64,000 bases of DNA, from positions 752,616 to 816,615 of the forward strand of contig NW_017803876.1 of the NCBI RefSeq assembly GCF_001625305.1. Direction: 5' to 3'. Source of the stretch: Branchiostoma belcheri. Taxonomy: Eukaryota > Chordata > Leptocardii > Amphioxiformes > Branchiostomatidae. The notes under the pieces were generated by a model that worked only from the letters and a program-made list of their open reading frames with translations, searched no databases and had not been told where the DNA came from. The position numbers and the translations under genes are program-made. The stretch's first letter is position 1; every line of letters starts with the position of its first letter. Below, piece after piece: positions 10,544 through 23,398 of this stretch.

Positions 10544-13500
10544 ATGTCTTCTGAAGACTTTGAAAACCACGAGGAGGATTTTAGAAACCTGTACGAGGAG
10601 CTACGCCGAACGGCTCAGAGCAGACTTCCAAATGCATTCGGAGGTGAGTGAGTGCCCCCCTCCCCCATAGAAATATTGTACTGTGTACCGTGACCTGTTG
10701 TCGTTTTCCTGACTACGGCACTGCCCTCAGAGTGTAAGACGATTGACTCTAAGACGTATTTTCTTCAACTGACACAGGACTCAACATATCTAAAAGCTAA
10801 TACATGTATTATAATTCTATAAGTTAAAATAATTTATTACAAGTTGAACGAAACGTAAACGATTGGTGTGCCCATAATTTTTTCGAAAGAACAAAAATCG
10901 AATTTCATGGCTGACCGACCTTACAGAACAATGAGCGTCACAGTCAACACACACATCTCTACAGACACCTCTCTACACTAACAGAAAAAAATCTGATTTT
11001 AAGAAATTCAACTGGGAAAACAAAATTGTTGTGTGATCTTGTACCAACTATGACTGTACGTAATGTTATACGTGACTAACAGAATGATAACTGACATTCT
11101 TGTCTAATTTTTTACAGAGGAGAGAAAAAGAATTGTCCGAGAGGTTATGCGGGGCATAGAGGAATGTACCACACTGGTGAGCCTTCATCTTTCTATCAAC
11201 TAAATTATTGATATAACACTGACTATCTTGGATAATTTGATGACATGACATCGTATTATGGAAAGAAATCAATAACAGAAATGAGTCCTTTGCCCTGAAG
11301 TCTTTGAAGCATGATGTAGTCAGGATAGGCATATCTTGATCTTGTGCGTTGCTGATAGAAAATCTTTGTCACTGTGGTGATTGTAGTCCAGTAGCGTGTA
11401 TAGTACAATGTACAGAGCTCGGGAGTTCAAATCCTAGCTTGTCACTCACCCGATATGCCTGCTACTGGTACTATAAAGTATAAGGTGCACATGCACCCAG
11501 TATTTCGAGCCGTAAAAACCCACTGGTCCCGGGCAGGGGTTCGAACCCACAACCTCCCGGGCCTCAGTCAGACACTCTAACCACTCCGCTAAAAGGTCTA
11601 GACCCTACATAGAATTCACATAGATGTAGCTATAGAGAAGTTCCAAGTTAACAGTTAACAGTTCTGTATTTTGCTTACAAATGTCGGTACGACATTTCAG
11701 TTGGAGGGGGCGTGTGTTACAATGTAAAAACCCCCCTTAATTGTTAATGGTACAGTCCGAGCCTGCGCGCATGCGCACGGGGCACTCGGTACCAGGAAAG
11801 AAGAATAAAAGGCGGTTGCCCACTGAGTGTCCCTCCGAAATTGTCTTGGAGTTGCTCCTGTGTCCATCATAACTGCTGGGAATGCTGTGCTAGAAGGGTA
11901 ACAATTAAAAGTTGTTTTCCCCGTCCCACAGGTCCAGGAGATGGAGGAGGAAGTGAAGCTGGCCCCGCCCACCTACAGACCACAGATGCTCAGCAGGTTA
12001 CGCAACTACAGACGGGACCTGGACAAACTGCAGAGGGAGATGGTGAGGGACACACTGGTGTCACTTAGGTGTAAACAGGCTTCAGATTCAGATTCAGCTT
12101 TATTCATATTGGCATGGCATGTTAAAAGTTTAAAAAAACATGAATTGAGCCAATATTTGACAACGTTTAAAATACACAGAGTAGATGGATAAAACTACAT
12201 TAAAAATGCGATTAAAACACTTTACACTGACAAAATATAGTATTTCCTCGAAGAACAAGTATTAATGCATAATTTACATATAGCTGGGAAACAGTAAGTT
12301 GGACATGGAGTTGTAAGAATCATGTTCAGAAGTGGCTGGAAAGAGTAGAAATTGGCCAAATAGACTGATAACATGACAGGGGAGTTGGTCTGGTGACAGG
12401 CTTCTAGAGCAGGCAAACTGTACTCCTTCAGCGGACCAGCTCTCCTGGCCTGGCATGTTCGCTGTCTATCTGGCTAATTACCTTCGCCAAGAAGGTTATG
12501 TTTTCAGGGGCGTTCGTGTATGTGTGTGTCTGTCTGTCTGTCTGTCTGTCTGTAAACACGATAACTTGAGAAGGCCTTGATGGATTGTCTTGATACTTGG
12601 TAGGTGGGTAGGTCTTGATGAGACCTCAAAATGATTAGATTTTGGACCCCCTAGCGGCTTGTTATGGTACTGCAGCTGAACTTCCGGTTTTGATATCTCA
12701 TGATCTAGACATGCTATGGTGATGAAATTTAGATGGTAGGTAGCTCTTGCGCTGGGGAAGAAGTGACGTGAGTTTAGGCCCCCTAGCGGCTTGCTCTGGA
12801 ACTGCAGCGATATATTCTTGAAAATATTCAAAAGGGGATAACTCAAGAACCGGTTGACGGATCGTCGTGATTTTTGGTATGTAGGTAGCTTACGTGATGC
12901 TTAATATAATTATGTGACAATTATGCAAATATGGATGTAATTTGCATAATTTATGGGGAAATTCTATAAATCAGCTGTATTCCATGATAGGACAATTAAA
13001 GCTTGTGACATTGGTAATTGACAACGAAAGAAACACAGGAAAATATTGATTATGTTAATAATGACCTAATTTGCATAATTAATGAGAAAATTTTATAATT
13101 ATGTAATGATAACTGCCTGGAATTTCATACTTGTGGTATTTGAAAGTTAAATTGAGGTGAACATCATTAAACATAATTTATTCAAATCAGGACCTCATTT
13201 GCATAATTTATGAGGAAATGCTAGAATGCATTGTTTGTTAGTATAAGACTGTTTTTTGGTTGAGATTATGATAAAATGATATAATTCATGAAAATTAGGT
13301 TCCTATTTCTTAAATCAGGGGGGAATAATCTAATGTATAATTTGTCAGTCATAAAGATTAACATCATTTGGCGAAGGTATGAGATCGGGGAACTCTAGTT
13401 TGTACTCTTTCCAGCCACTTCTGAAGCCTGGTAGAGGTTAGGTGTGACTGTTCACAGAAAGCACTCCACTGTTTGGAAACACTCGACTGTTAGGTGCTAG

Positions 13501-16500
13501 GTACATGTATTACTAATGTTGATAAAGATTTGTCATGGAAAAGACAGATCCTTAGTTTGTAACATTAGATTTGTAATATCTTAGTATACATACTGATATT
13601 AAACAGTTTTCTATTTTCTATGAAAAAAATGAGTTGCGTATCTCCACTAGTTTACCTTTTTGAGTGACCATTGTTATAACATCTTTTACCTTGAAGACAT
13701 TGGTCGTTTTACTCTTTCTGTACATTCAACACCAGAAGGTTTAGTTAACCCTGTCTGTGTTGGTATGTTCCAGAAACAAGCCTCAGGTACGGGAATGATG
13801 CGCGATGAACTGATGTCAGGAGGAACGTACGACCCTGACAGCGATGAAGCTGTAAGTATGGTAACAAACTTCTGGAAGGAATAGCTGGAAGTCTTTTTTA
13901 TTCTACGTAAGGCCACACCAAGTAAATTTTATGGATGACGTCCGCGCGCGCATTGATTTTGGCCTGTTCCTAGAAAAAAAAACAAGAAATTCCGCTTCCT
14001 GTAACTATGACAAAAGAGTCACGACAGTGCCACAAATAGTCAGATTGACGTGAAACACGTGACGCGAGAACAGGACAGGACGACAACTGCTGTTCCACCT
14101 GATTTATTGCTGTTTTGATGATGAATAAAAGACTTCTTGCTTGTTACACTGTGTCACCTCATTCAATTTGTGTCCTAACATTTGTCGTCTCTTAGTATAT
14201 TTCTAATCTAGGCATCTTGTTTTTTAGGGCCTTTCTTGTTTTTTTTTCGCCCTCTTGCATTAGATTTAGGGTCTCCAAAGGACGTCATCCATAAAATTTA
14301 CTTGGTGTGGCCTAATATGTTTTAGAAACCGGCATTGTGCTACCTTTTGGATGGACAGTTTTACCATGGTAATTGTTCTGATGATTTGATTAAAGCTATC
14401 GGTATTTGATTTGATAGAAAATAAATGACTGACACTTCACACATGGATACATGCAGTATGCATACTTCATGGGAATGACAGTATGATGCTTAGTGATGCA
14501 TACCGGTTCACTGGACTTGGATCCGGACTTGTAAGAATGTTTAGGTTCAAGTCCAAAAAAACCTAAAAGTCAAGAACCGAGTCCGGACTTATTACCATAA
14601 AAGACCACTTCACATACCCCTTTTCTTTCCAAATCACCTAAAACCTGCCTTAGATTGTAAAATCTTTGCTGCAAAACGAAGAAAACATTGCCATCGGGCA
14701 TCGTCAACTACCGGCCTCCATGTTATGTGGCCAAAGTTTCACCCAGACAATATTGCAAGGTTGCCAACATGCAATTTTATATATGCCATGGGTTTAGGTC
14801 CGGACTTACAAGTCCGGACCTGAACCTAAACCTCTGGACTTGAATCCGGACCTGAACCTAAAATTGGGTTTAGGTATGCATCACTAAATTGATGCTGCAT
14901 GTATTTCTTAGCCATATGATAACTAGTTTTGACATTAGAAGGCCAAACACACCTGAACATTTTCAGATTGTTTTTGGTTGATCCCTGACAACTCTTATTT
15001 GCCCCATTCCTAGATCATGGGAATGACAGTATGATGGTGCAAGTGTCACATTTTACAACTAATTTTGAAGTTATAAGCTGAAACAAAACTGGTGAGTTCT
15101 CTGACGACTGTATGCTGTTCTCCCCAGAGGATGTCAGCCTCTCACCGTTCTAAGATGCTGCAGGGCCTGGAGAGCCTGAACAGAACAACATTACATCTTA
15201 CCTTTTGAGTTTACCTTTTTAGGTTTTGGAGAGTAAAATGTCATTTTGTTGCCTGTTCTCTCCAGAGGATGTCAGCCTCTCACCGTTCCAAGATGCTGCA
15301 GGGTCTGGAGAGCCTGAACAGAACCTCGGCCAGCATCGAGCGCTCAACCAGGATAGCTGTGGAGTCTGAGCAGATCGGCACGGAGACCATCGAGGAGCTG
15401 GGAGAACAGCGTGAACAGCTGGTCCGCACCAGGGACAGGGTGAGTCAGACAATATTTAACCTTAGGCCACACCAATTTAATTTGTTGGTTCTCGGATTTT
15501 TTCAGGAAAAATATGAAGCGACAGGGCGAAAAAAAATAAAAATAAAAACAGGTCTTGGCATCCTATTATAGGCTTAAATGCTACGAAATGAGCCATGAAG
15601 TCAACACAAAAGGCTGGGTTGAAATTTAAACATTGAATTTTGAACTTTTAATCAAACCACTGCAATGATAGATGGGAAAACTGTAACAACTAGGAAGAAA
15701 AGGACTTTCCTCAACTGTTGGGGGCAAAACATGAGCATTTTTCAGTTGATTCAGAACCAGAATCATATTTTTTTTTTTTGCAAATCAGAAAAAAACGAAG
15801 AGGCGAATCCGAGAACCAACAAATTAAATTGGTGTGGCCTAAGCCACACCGACTTGGTTTTATGGATGACATCCACGCACGCATTGTTCTCAGAAAAAAA
15901 AATCACCTCCGACGGCACCCAGGCTGCTGCTGAAGCTCCACGGAGTTCAAGAAATCAGTACACTACAGTGTTGACTCACAAATCCCGCAAAAGGTCAGCA
16001 TGTGCCGGCTTGTCGTAAGAGTCACCATGTACTACTGCAATTCGCAATACCAGCTTTGTATTCCTGTAGTTTAGATGCATTTTGGGGGGGATGGCCTTTT
16101 TTTTATCTGCCCGTGCAAACTAGTTTGGGTGTCTTCAGAGGATTTCATCCATAAGATTAAGTCTGTGTGGCCTTACCTAACGCACAAGAATAATTTCGTT
16201 AGGTTGGTAGAACACAGGATATACATGTACACATGTACTGTATTTTCTTATAGTGTATAGTACAGTCAAACGTAAGATTCACATCTAGATCTGTTTTCTT
16301 CCAGGTACAAGACATGGATCAAAACCTCAGCACTAGCAAAAAGATCCTCAATGCAATGAGTAGAAGGTGGGTTTCTCCTTCTTGGATCTATTTTACATGA
16401 TTTCCAGAAACAGTGCATACTCCCACAGTGCATACAGTACTTGTGCACTGGTGCAGGTTACACTGAAAATTACCTGCACAAGTCTGATTTTTGAGTGGCA

Positions 16501-17820
16501 GATTCTGTTGCAGATTTTGCATGATTGTGCACTATGTATCCCTCACTTTTCCCTGTAGGGGTTGATATTTTTCTGGTAATACATGTACATATAAAAATAC
16601 ATACATCACAAAACCCACTCATTATGCAGAATGTTGGACTATTCATTATCCACTGCCTTCAAAGAAGAAGTTGAACCTCATAATAGCTAGCGTAGTAGTA
16701 GAAGTATAAGTTTTTCTACACTGTGGATGTCTGTCTCCTATGATTGTATTGTATGGAACAGTACCTTTGACTGTAAAAGCAATTAGCCTTCGGGCATATA
16801 AAATCTTATTCTGATCCAGTTTATAACCTTGTGGAAGCTGTGTTAAATGTGTGGTTCAGAGTGATGACCAACAAACTGATCCTGGGGATGATAATCCTGG
16901 TGGAGCTATAAATATAAATGTTTTGCTTTGTTAAACTGTGTTGTATAAGTCAGATCACTAGAGATCATCGTAGTCGAAATAAAAAAAATAAAAAAATCCT
17001 TACTGACCGTAATTTTTTCAGGACTGAAACAGGAAACACAACATTTTTTTCCTATGCCTAATAGTAAAACATAAGCTTGAATCTGATCTGCCTTTTTTGT
17101 TATTTTTTATTTTTATTTACTTCATGGTTCACCACAAAACAAGGCTCATGAGAGCCACTCAAATGCTTTAGGTTACTGTACAGCCAGTGAGGACAGATGT
17201 TTGTTGACCTTAGACTTGAAAAGTTTAAAGGTTATACCCATATGGGAAACATTCACGAGGTAGCTTTTTCCATAGTGATGTTGTTCTAGGAAAGAAGCTT
17301 TCAGCGTGGAACTTCCTCCTAAGAGGTGCTGAATGGAGGAAGAAAGGGTGATTTGCTTCGGTGGAAGTGCCAAGACATGTCCTTGCTGAGAATGATGTGT
17401 ATGATAATTGATTGTTATACATAGGGTATAGAATTTTCTTCTTACACAAACAGTAAGGTTCTCACCTGCTTACGTTTCGATGTCTATCAGACACCTTCCT
17501 CAGAGCTTCTGACTGGAGTTTCTGCAACTCGCCGCTATTTATCGCCAATGTAGGTGGCGCTTTTGCGGCGGCGAGAATGCAATCCCAACGTGGCTGAGCT
17601 TGTATGCCCCCTTGAAACGTAAGCAGGTGAGAACCTTACTGGTTGTGTAAGAAGAAAATTCTATACCCTAAGTATCTTCCAACCTGATGAAATTGTTTAC
17701 GATAATTGTTATACATGTTTCAGAGTGATGACCAACAAACTGATTCTGGGGATGATAATCCTGGTGGAGCTGGCCATCCTGCTGGGACTCATCGCTTACA
17801 AGTGGATCATACCAAAGTAG
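10544..17820 (+). CDS. VTI1B: VTI1B, Qb-SNARE for endosomal/Golgi vesicle fusion, seven exons, complete
   Basis: Exons 10544-10643, 11118-11176, 11932-12042, 13774-13851, 15266-15439, 16305-16366, 17724-17820 (TAG). They sum to 681 bases, 226 residues, with consistent phases and GT-AG introns. The N-terminal helical domain is residues 1-90. The linker is exon 4. The SNARE motif spans about 125-192, with the central-layer glutamine at Q164 in ELGEQREQL, and the tail anchor is about 201-221 (ILGMIILVELAILLGLIAY). The EELGEQR and MTNKL..I.LVELAIL stretches match vertebrate VTI1B rather than VTI1A. Known role of the family: pairs with syntaxin 7/8-type SNAREs in late endosome fusion. ATG context is acaATG. 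Oddities: partial copies of exon 5 and exon 7 sit just upstream of the real exons, and two TWA-type transposons lie between exons 5 and 6. Confidence 0.97.
11385..11475 (+). repeat. tRNA-like SINE fragment
   Basis: GTAGTCCAGTAGCGTG and GAGTTCAAATCCTAGC resemble A and B boxes. It sits tail-to-tail with the next SINE inside a VTI1B intron. Confidence 0.55.
11505..11600 (-). repeat. tRNA-derived SINE head
   Basis: Minus strand: TAGCGGAGTGGTTAGAGTG and GGGTTCGAACCCCTGCC are near-consensus A and B boxes. The spacing fits a tRNA-Ser/Leu-like head, but no acceptor stem closes. Confidence 0.7.
12481..13380. mobile_element. about 900-bp element with CCTTCGCCAA ends and TA flanks
   Basis: TACCTTCGCCAA at the left and TTGGCGAAGGTA at the right suggest a TA target duplication. 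The interior is AT-rich with a TCTG microsatellite, and no transposase is visible. A partial relative is at 49820-49940. Confidence 0.65.
13911..14312. mobile_element. GGCC-ended element, TAA duplication
   Basis: Ends GGCCACACCAAGTAAATTTT inverted, TAA on both sides, internal ATGGATGACGTCC motif. It lies about 60 bases after the donor of VTI1B exon 4. Confidence 0.88.
14491..14886. mobile_element. second copy of the hAT-like TAGTGATGCATACC element
   Basis: Nearly identical to 47820-48206. Flanks share TGATGCT, but with three extra bases on the right, so its duplication is imperfect. Confidence 0.85.
15128..15186 (+). pseudogene. partial duplicate of VTI1B exon 5 with splice acceptor
   Basis: A 59-base copy of the start of exon 5, preceded by a good acceptor (TGTTCTCCCCAG), lies about 80 bases before the real acceptor at 15265. 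It differs at only about two positions, then diverges after CTGAACAGAAC. If spliced in from exon 4 it would run into TGA shortly after the copy ends, cutting the protein before the SNARE motif. Confidence 0.9.
15465..15839. mobile_element. GGCC-ended element (GGCCACACCAATTTAATTTG family)
   Basis: Close copy of 49113-49488 and related to 19616-19982. Left flank TTA, right flank TAA shared with the next element, so the right side was altered by a second insertion. Confidence 0.85.
15843..16172. mobile_element. second GGCC-ended element directly abutting the first
   Basis: Begins GCCACACCGACTTGG and ends CTGTGTGGCC followed by TTA; internal ATGGATGACATCCACG motif. It has lost the first G of its end. 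Confidence 0.8.
16860..16911 (+). pseudogene. partial duplicate of VTI1B last exon, possible alternative terminal exon
   Basis: Copy of the start of exon 7 with its acceptor (GTGTGGTTCAG), about 860 bases before the real one. It reads in the right phase from exon 6 as RVMTNKLILGMIILVEL and then meets TAA, so the membrane anchor would end after about 11-12 hydrophobic residues. Only one base differs from the genuine exon over the shared part. Whether it is used is unknown. Confidence 0.88.
17150..17430 (-). mobile_element. LINE 3' end fragment
   Basis: Minus-strand translation contains SFFPRTTSLWKKLPRECF and FKSKVNKHL, the WN.LP..C type C-terminus of LINE ORF2, with frameshifts. Confidence 0.65.
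17424..17680 (-). mobile_element. inverted-repeat element with hammerhead-like core (Penelope-like terminus)
   Basis: Arms TAGAATTTTCTTCTTACACA and its inverse flank an interior whose minus strand (17503 down to 17474) reads CTGAGGA, a GGTGTC/GACATC stem with loop, then GAAAC. That is the conserved core order of a hammerhead ribozyme. Penelope-like elements are known to carry hammerheads in their termini. Confidence 0.55.
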
Positions 17821-19615
17821 GGCGGAGGAGGGGGGTTCATGTCAGGGCTCTAGCCAGCACCAGTTTTTCCGTCAATTATCGGAACTTTGTGTGGCGTGTG
17901 GCGGAAATTTCTTTAAACCAATCTGTCAAACCTGACAGACAAAATGAACAAAAAGTTTGGGTAAAAATGCGAAAACATCGGAAGGACCACCGACAACCAC
18001 TCTCAGCATCATGATTTGCCTGTCAAAATGTGGGAAATTGCATGTTTGAAGGCTTGAAAATCCAAACTTTCACGAGGGAGCATCGCGTCGTGCCTATGGC
18101 GCTCTCCTCCCCAAATCCAATGATGAACCTGGGCTGATGGAAAAACATTTCAAGCTGGCTCGGGCCCTGGTTCATGTACAGATCTCAGATGATTTTGTGG
18201 GACGGCCATGTCGAATTACAGCAGAGATATCACAGCTGACACAACACTGCTTCATTTATTCCACAGCATACTGCTGTCATTGTAATAGTCGAGCCATGAT
18301 CAGAAGTAAATCTGTCTTGTTCACTGAATCACTGCGTCAAATGGAAAGGACAAGGGCTAGTAGGGATTTTGAAAATGATTTTGACGATGACACTGAGAAC
18401 TTAAATGTCTGATTCACACACATAAAACTATTAGTATTACATTATTGTGTAAAGTATTATTGATAGATCTTGAGTAATCAAACAACAAAAACAAGAAAAC
18501 GTGCAAAAAGAGGCATGCAAATGTCAGAAATGCACCACTGAAGTATGCTGTAAGGTGCAAAGCAGCACTTTCTTTGGCAGTGATGCACATTTTTAATTCT
18601 GACTCGATGAAACTACAATCTTGCAGTTGCATCTTGCTGTCTCTAACCTTAAGTCATTGGATTCAACTGTTGCATACATATACATGTATATTGTACTAGA
18701 TTTTGAAAGGGCATTGAATCCTTCACTAGTATTTAATCATTTAACCGTAGATCAAGTGTAAAAGCTGATCTAACAATGAATTTCAATTTAGTATAGCTGA
18801 TCAGTTGTCTGCCTGTGACTTTCTGTATTTGACCTGTCGTCTCTGTTCAGAATTACTGTTACATTTTGTACCTTTATAATTTCTTTGCTGTCTTAGCTCA
18901 CTTAGTTTTAAACATTCTTGAAACTCTTCTGTGCTGGTGTAACATCTCGCTGTAATTGAAGAATTATGCGTATGGCTATGCTGTCAACCAGAGCATGTGC
19001 AATATCTGCGTATGGTACATGTGTGTACCAGCATATCTAAGTGCCAGGGATATTTCTCAATCTTTCTGCACCAGCAAGCAATAATGGGTTGTCACAAATA
19101 CAATGTATCCTAACAAGGAACTTGTAGTCATGTATGTACAAAAACATACTATAGACATATGGAACATTGGATTAAGAACTTACATATACTACATTACTGT
19201 AATTCTTGCAGTTATATGACACAAGCAATGAAGTAATGCATGTTATAAGTATCTGCACTTTACATGTGTCCAAACTGCTGCTCCCCTCTTTTTTCTATCT
19301 CAAAAAGTGCTTTCTTTTCTGCTTGGTGGTTAAGGTTTTATTTGTTTTGTTTGAGTTTTTGTTTTTTTCTGTTTGGTGTTGCAGATCTGGGAACCATCCT
19401 GCACCCACCCCTCCACCACACCCTTAGTCTGGTCCATGTGTTAGGAGCACCACAGATGATCCGACAGCCACCCAAATGTAACTGTAACTGTAGCCTTATG
19501 CTAAGGTCACAATTCCTAATCAGGGCTGGGCAGGGAAACAAAAAGTACGATAAATGTTTTTTGACACATTCACACAAACAATTGGCCAGGCCCTGGTTTT
19601 GTAAATGTAACCTTA

Positions 19616-19982
19616 GGCCACACCAATTTAATTTCTTGGTTAACGGATTTTTCTAGAAAAATAATGGAGCGGGAGGGCGAAAAAAAATGAAAATAAAAAC
19701 AGGCCTAGGCATCCTATTATGGACTAAAATGGTACGATAGGAGCCATGAAGCCAACACACCAGGCTCATTCAAAATTTAAACAATGAATTTTGAACTTTT
19801 AATGATACCACTGCATTGAAAGATGGAATAACTGTATCAACTAGGATGAAAAGGACTGTTTTAAACTGTTCAGGGCAAAATATGAGCATTTTGCAGTTGA
19901 TTCTGAATTTTTATTTTTATTTGCAAATCAGAAAAAAATGAAGAGGCGAATCCGAGAACCAACAAATTAAATTGGTGTGGCC
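19616..19982. mobile_element. GGCC-ended element, TTA duplication
   Basis: Ends GGCCACACCAATTTAATTTC inverted; TTA on both sides. An older copy of the 15465 family. Confidence 0.87.
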
Positions 19983-20679
19983 TTAGCATCACCAGATGTG
20001 TGTAAGATATGATAATCATATAGTGAAGCCCCCAGTGCTATAAATGCTGCAGCTAGTTGTTTAACTGTTCCCTGAAGCCTTCTATGAACCATGCATCATG
20101 TCTGCCTTTACCAATCCAAAGGCCTATTGGATATCATTGTTAACGATTCGTAATGAATCTAACTTTTGAAATTCATGGAATGTGATACGTAAGAAAGATA
20201 TTGTTTTAAATGGTGGGCAAACTAGTGGAACAATCTGTAAAAAGCTTCTTTTACATGTTACATAAGGCTGGTCTGGAATTAAACATTTTGGAAGACAGTA
20301 TGAAATGTAACTTAAAATGCAACAAGTCTGTTCATTTTCCAAGTTTCAACACTCTGACCAGCACAAACTTCTAACATTGCCCACTGGATTTTAGTACATT
20401 GTAGTAGTGTAAAGAATTACTGGCAATACAATGTATGCACATATGTAAAAAGATATTCCATTATATTCTGACACTTTTGCAGGGCACTGGAGATGTGGAG
20501 CAGTATTACAAATGTACATGACATGTGCTTTCTGTATAATAATATGATAAGGTGGAACAACTTCCTGGATCTTGCGTATTAAGAGCACTGTTGATGTTTT
20601 GTTTTTAAAGATTCATCTAACAAATCCTAGAGTCATTGAATGAAAGGAGTGACAAGGAAATGTGAAGTGCCATCTTTGA

Positions 20680-21013
20680 ATGGGCCTATCACATTATTAT
20701 GTCACAGTTTGTTTACCGCAATGAATGCCGGTCAATCGACGTTTATATTGTACAGGGGTGCGTAGCACAGTGCGTGTTTGTGTAGCGTTAGCCTTAGCAT
20801 AAGGCCTACATACAGTACTACTTTCGTCTAATGTCACAACTAAATCACCCATTACGGCATGTAATGCTTTGTCAACAAAACTAGACGCAGCAAAAATCAA
20901 ACATACCTGACTTTGAAAACTCTCAAATGATCTTTATTCTTTAACTGACCGCTCTAGAATGTTCTTTAGAACAGGTAAACAAACTGTGACGTAATAATGG
21001 TATAGGTCCATTG
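20680..21013. mobile_element. element with about 40-bp inverted ends
   Basis: ATGTCACAGTTTGTTTACC at the left matches GGTAAACAAACTGTGACGT at the right; the similarity extends outward to AATGGGCCTAT/ATAGGTCCATT. No coding. Confidence 0.7.
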
Positions 21014-23398
21014 TTCACAATCGTGATGATCTCTGAGTTCTACGTAGTAGCATGATGTTTATAATAAAAGAGGAATTAATATCACCTTTTTCCAGTATGA
21101 GGGGAAAATAAGTTTTCTTTGCAGTTTACTTATTTGATCAAACAATGGTCTATTAATTTAATAAAAATAAACCAGTTTTGTAATGGAAAATATGTCTCAG
21201 TTTTGTTTCACTTCATTAGTTAGAAATACCAGACTTGTAGGAACTCGACTTGCAAGAGTTGATTTTACATGGACCAAAAGCGACCTCTATTAATAGTTGC
21301 AGTACTGCAGCATTACCGCTGAGAAATGCTGCAGTAATACCAATCGCCACTAGGTGTCCCCATTTGATAACACTGCCGCCCACCAACATTTATGCATCAA
21401 TCTTCATATTACACCCCGTTGGGAAATCAAATAACAGTGCAACAAAGTAATTACTAGTAGTCCGGGCTTAAGGAGCGTGGGAGGAAGCATACCCAGAATG
21501 GTGTCTCACCCAGCTGGGCTTTATAAATCATTGGAAGCAATACCAACTTTGTCCCTCATCTTTCTGGCAGATACATTGTCACTCATATGTAGGAAATTTC
21601 CTAAGGTGTTTTTGAAGAACAACTTTGACCACTGTGTTTGAACTATAGCTTGGCAGCCACAGCATATAGTAATATATAGGAAAGCATTTCCTTGTACACA
21701 ACCAGTACTTCTTTCACCTTGCTTTAATACGTTTCGTTGAAACATATAGGAAAGTTTCAACCAATAAGCCAATTGTCTTCCAAAGAGGAAACACATTATT
21801 TTATGCGAGACAAAATGAGACCACACTGCAGATTTTACTGAACCTTGTTTTAATATAAAACTCCAAATGCACAGGCAGCACGGCACTGGGGTAAAAACTG
21901 GAGGGTCTACTCTGTATAAAAAACATAGAAGCCATGCTGACTGTGGTCACCATAAAACTTACACATCCAGATTTCTGTACTTGTTGAAGAACATCAGTAA
22001 AATTGCTACTTGTACATAATGTCATGTCTTCTTCTTCTATTTACATAATTTTCTTGCATGAAATAAAATCTACAATTAAAATGCATACGTACATAATCTC
22101 AAAACTTGCACCTTCAAATTGCTCTTTTAAGTACACTTCAGTTCGTATGGTACAACCACAGGCTCAGTTGTGTTGCAGACCCTAGTCACTCATATTGCAG
22201 GTAATCATGATGACATGTTATTATTCAATGTATGACTCCAACAAAAAAAACTTGATTGGCCTTTCCAAACGTCCAGTTGGGCGGTGTGGCAAAAAATTGC
22301 AGTCTATGCTAGAAATTTCCATTGAAGAAACCCCCAACCCCCCTCCATCTGCCTATTAAATTTTAGTACAGCCCTAATATTTGCACAACTACATACTGCA
22401 ACTGGACAAGTCGGTTCTGCTGTCCTTCAAAGTTATGTGGGTGGTAGCTAAGATAAAGATCTGAATTAATAACTTTACTGACGACTGCTAGGCAAACTGG
22501 ACTGGCAGCTACTTGTGGCACATGCTCATTTGTCAGAAATGTAGACCAATGCTTCTAGTCAACTCTACCGTTTGCTGTGACCCCTTCTTTTCACTTGAGC
22601 CTCTTACTGACGGATTTTAAACTTTGTAGTTCTGTACTTCGTGGTAAAGCTTGTTGTTGTTTTTTTGCCTACAACAGAACTGAAAATGGGTTTTGCCCAA
22701 ACACCAAGTTTGTTCCCATTTCTAAGGACCCACAGAACGCAGGCATAGAGGGTGGCTGGAATCAAAACTGATATTTTGGACGTGCAAGCAAGAAATAAAC
22801 AAAAAACCGTGTATGACTGACGTTTCTAAAGTGAAAAGCAGGTACCACAATACTGGCAAATGTTGATGATTTACATGTATCCCCTTTTTCATTTAGTTCA
22901 CACTGACTTCATTGCACAATTATAGCAAAGTGTCTTGGAAAGCATCTGGAGACTACGAGGGGGAACAGTACTTGTCTTGTCATTGGAAGTAGTCATGACA
23001 TTCAGTGCAAGTGAAATCCTGGATAGTAGAAGATGCAGCTCTGAATTGAAGTGAGTGAGTGATGTTGCCACATTGTTGTAGCCATCCTACCGTTCATCTA
23101 TAGGGCGCTAAGAGCATACATTGATCTTCGCGATGCAACACCAGTGACAAAGGAAATCCTCCCAGCTTGTAGAGCGAACAGTGCCGACGTCCAATGTTCA
23201 GTCTCTGGACTTCGTGGGGGGGACGAAGAGGGAAAGTACTCCTCAAAGTTGTTTGATTTCTCCTGGCCACAAGTTTTTCCCCACTGCAGCATGGATGGAG
23301 TGCGTCCGGCACAGACGCCGGTCTGCCCTACGATCTTAGTTACTCTTCCAGAGAACGTGAGAGAGAGAGAGAGAGAAGAGAGTAACGTACGGCCGCCG

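Larger units (their letters stand above)
17821..23398. other. convergent intergenic region, 3' UTRs plus transposons
   Basis: Between the VTI1B stop and the SOS stop. It should hold both 3' UTRs, but I cannot fix the polyadenylation sites; AATAAA-like motifs on the plus strand occur near 21160 and 22795. No open frame here looks like a gene. It contains a GGCC-ended element (19616-19982) and a long-inverted-repeat element (about 20680-21013). Confidence 0.6.

Noticed and set aside
11505..11600. tRNA gene
   Set aside because: A and B boxes are present, but the acceptor stem does not close and the 3' half runs into repeat sequence; best read as a SINE.
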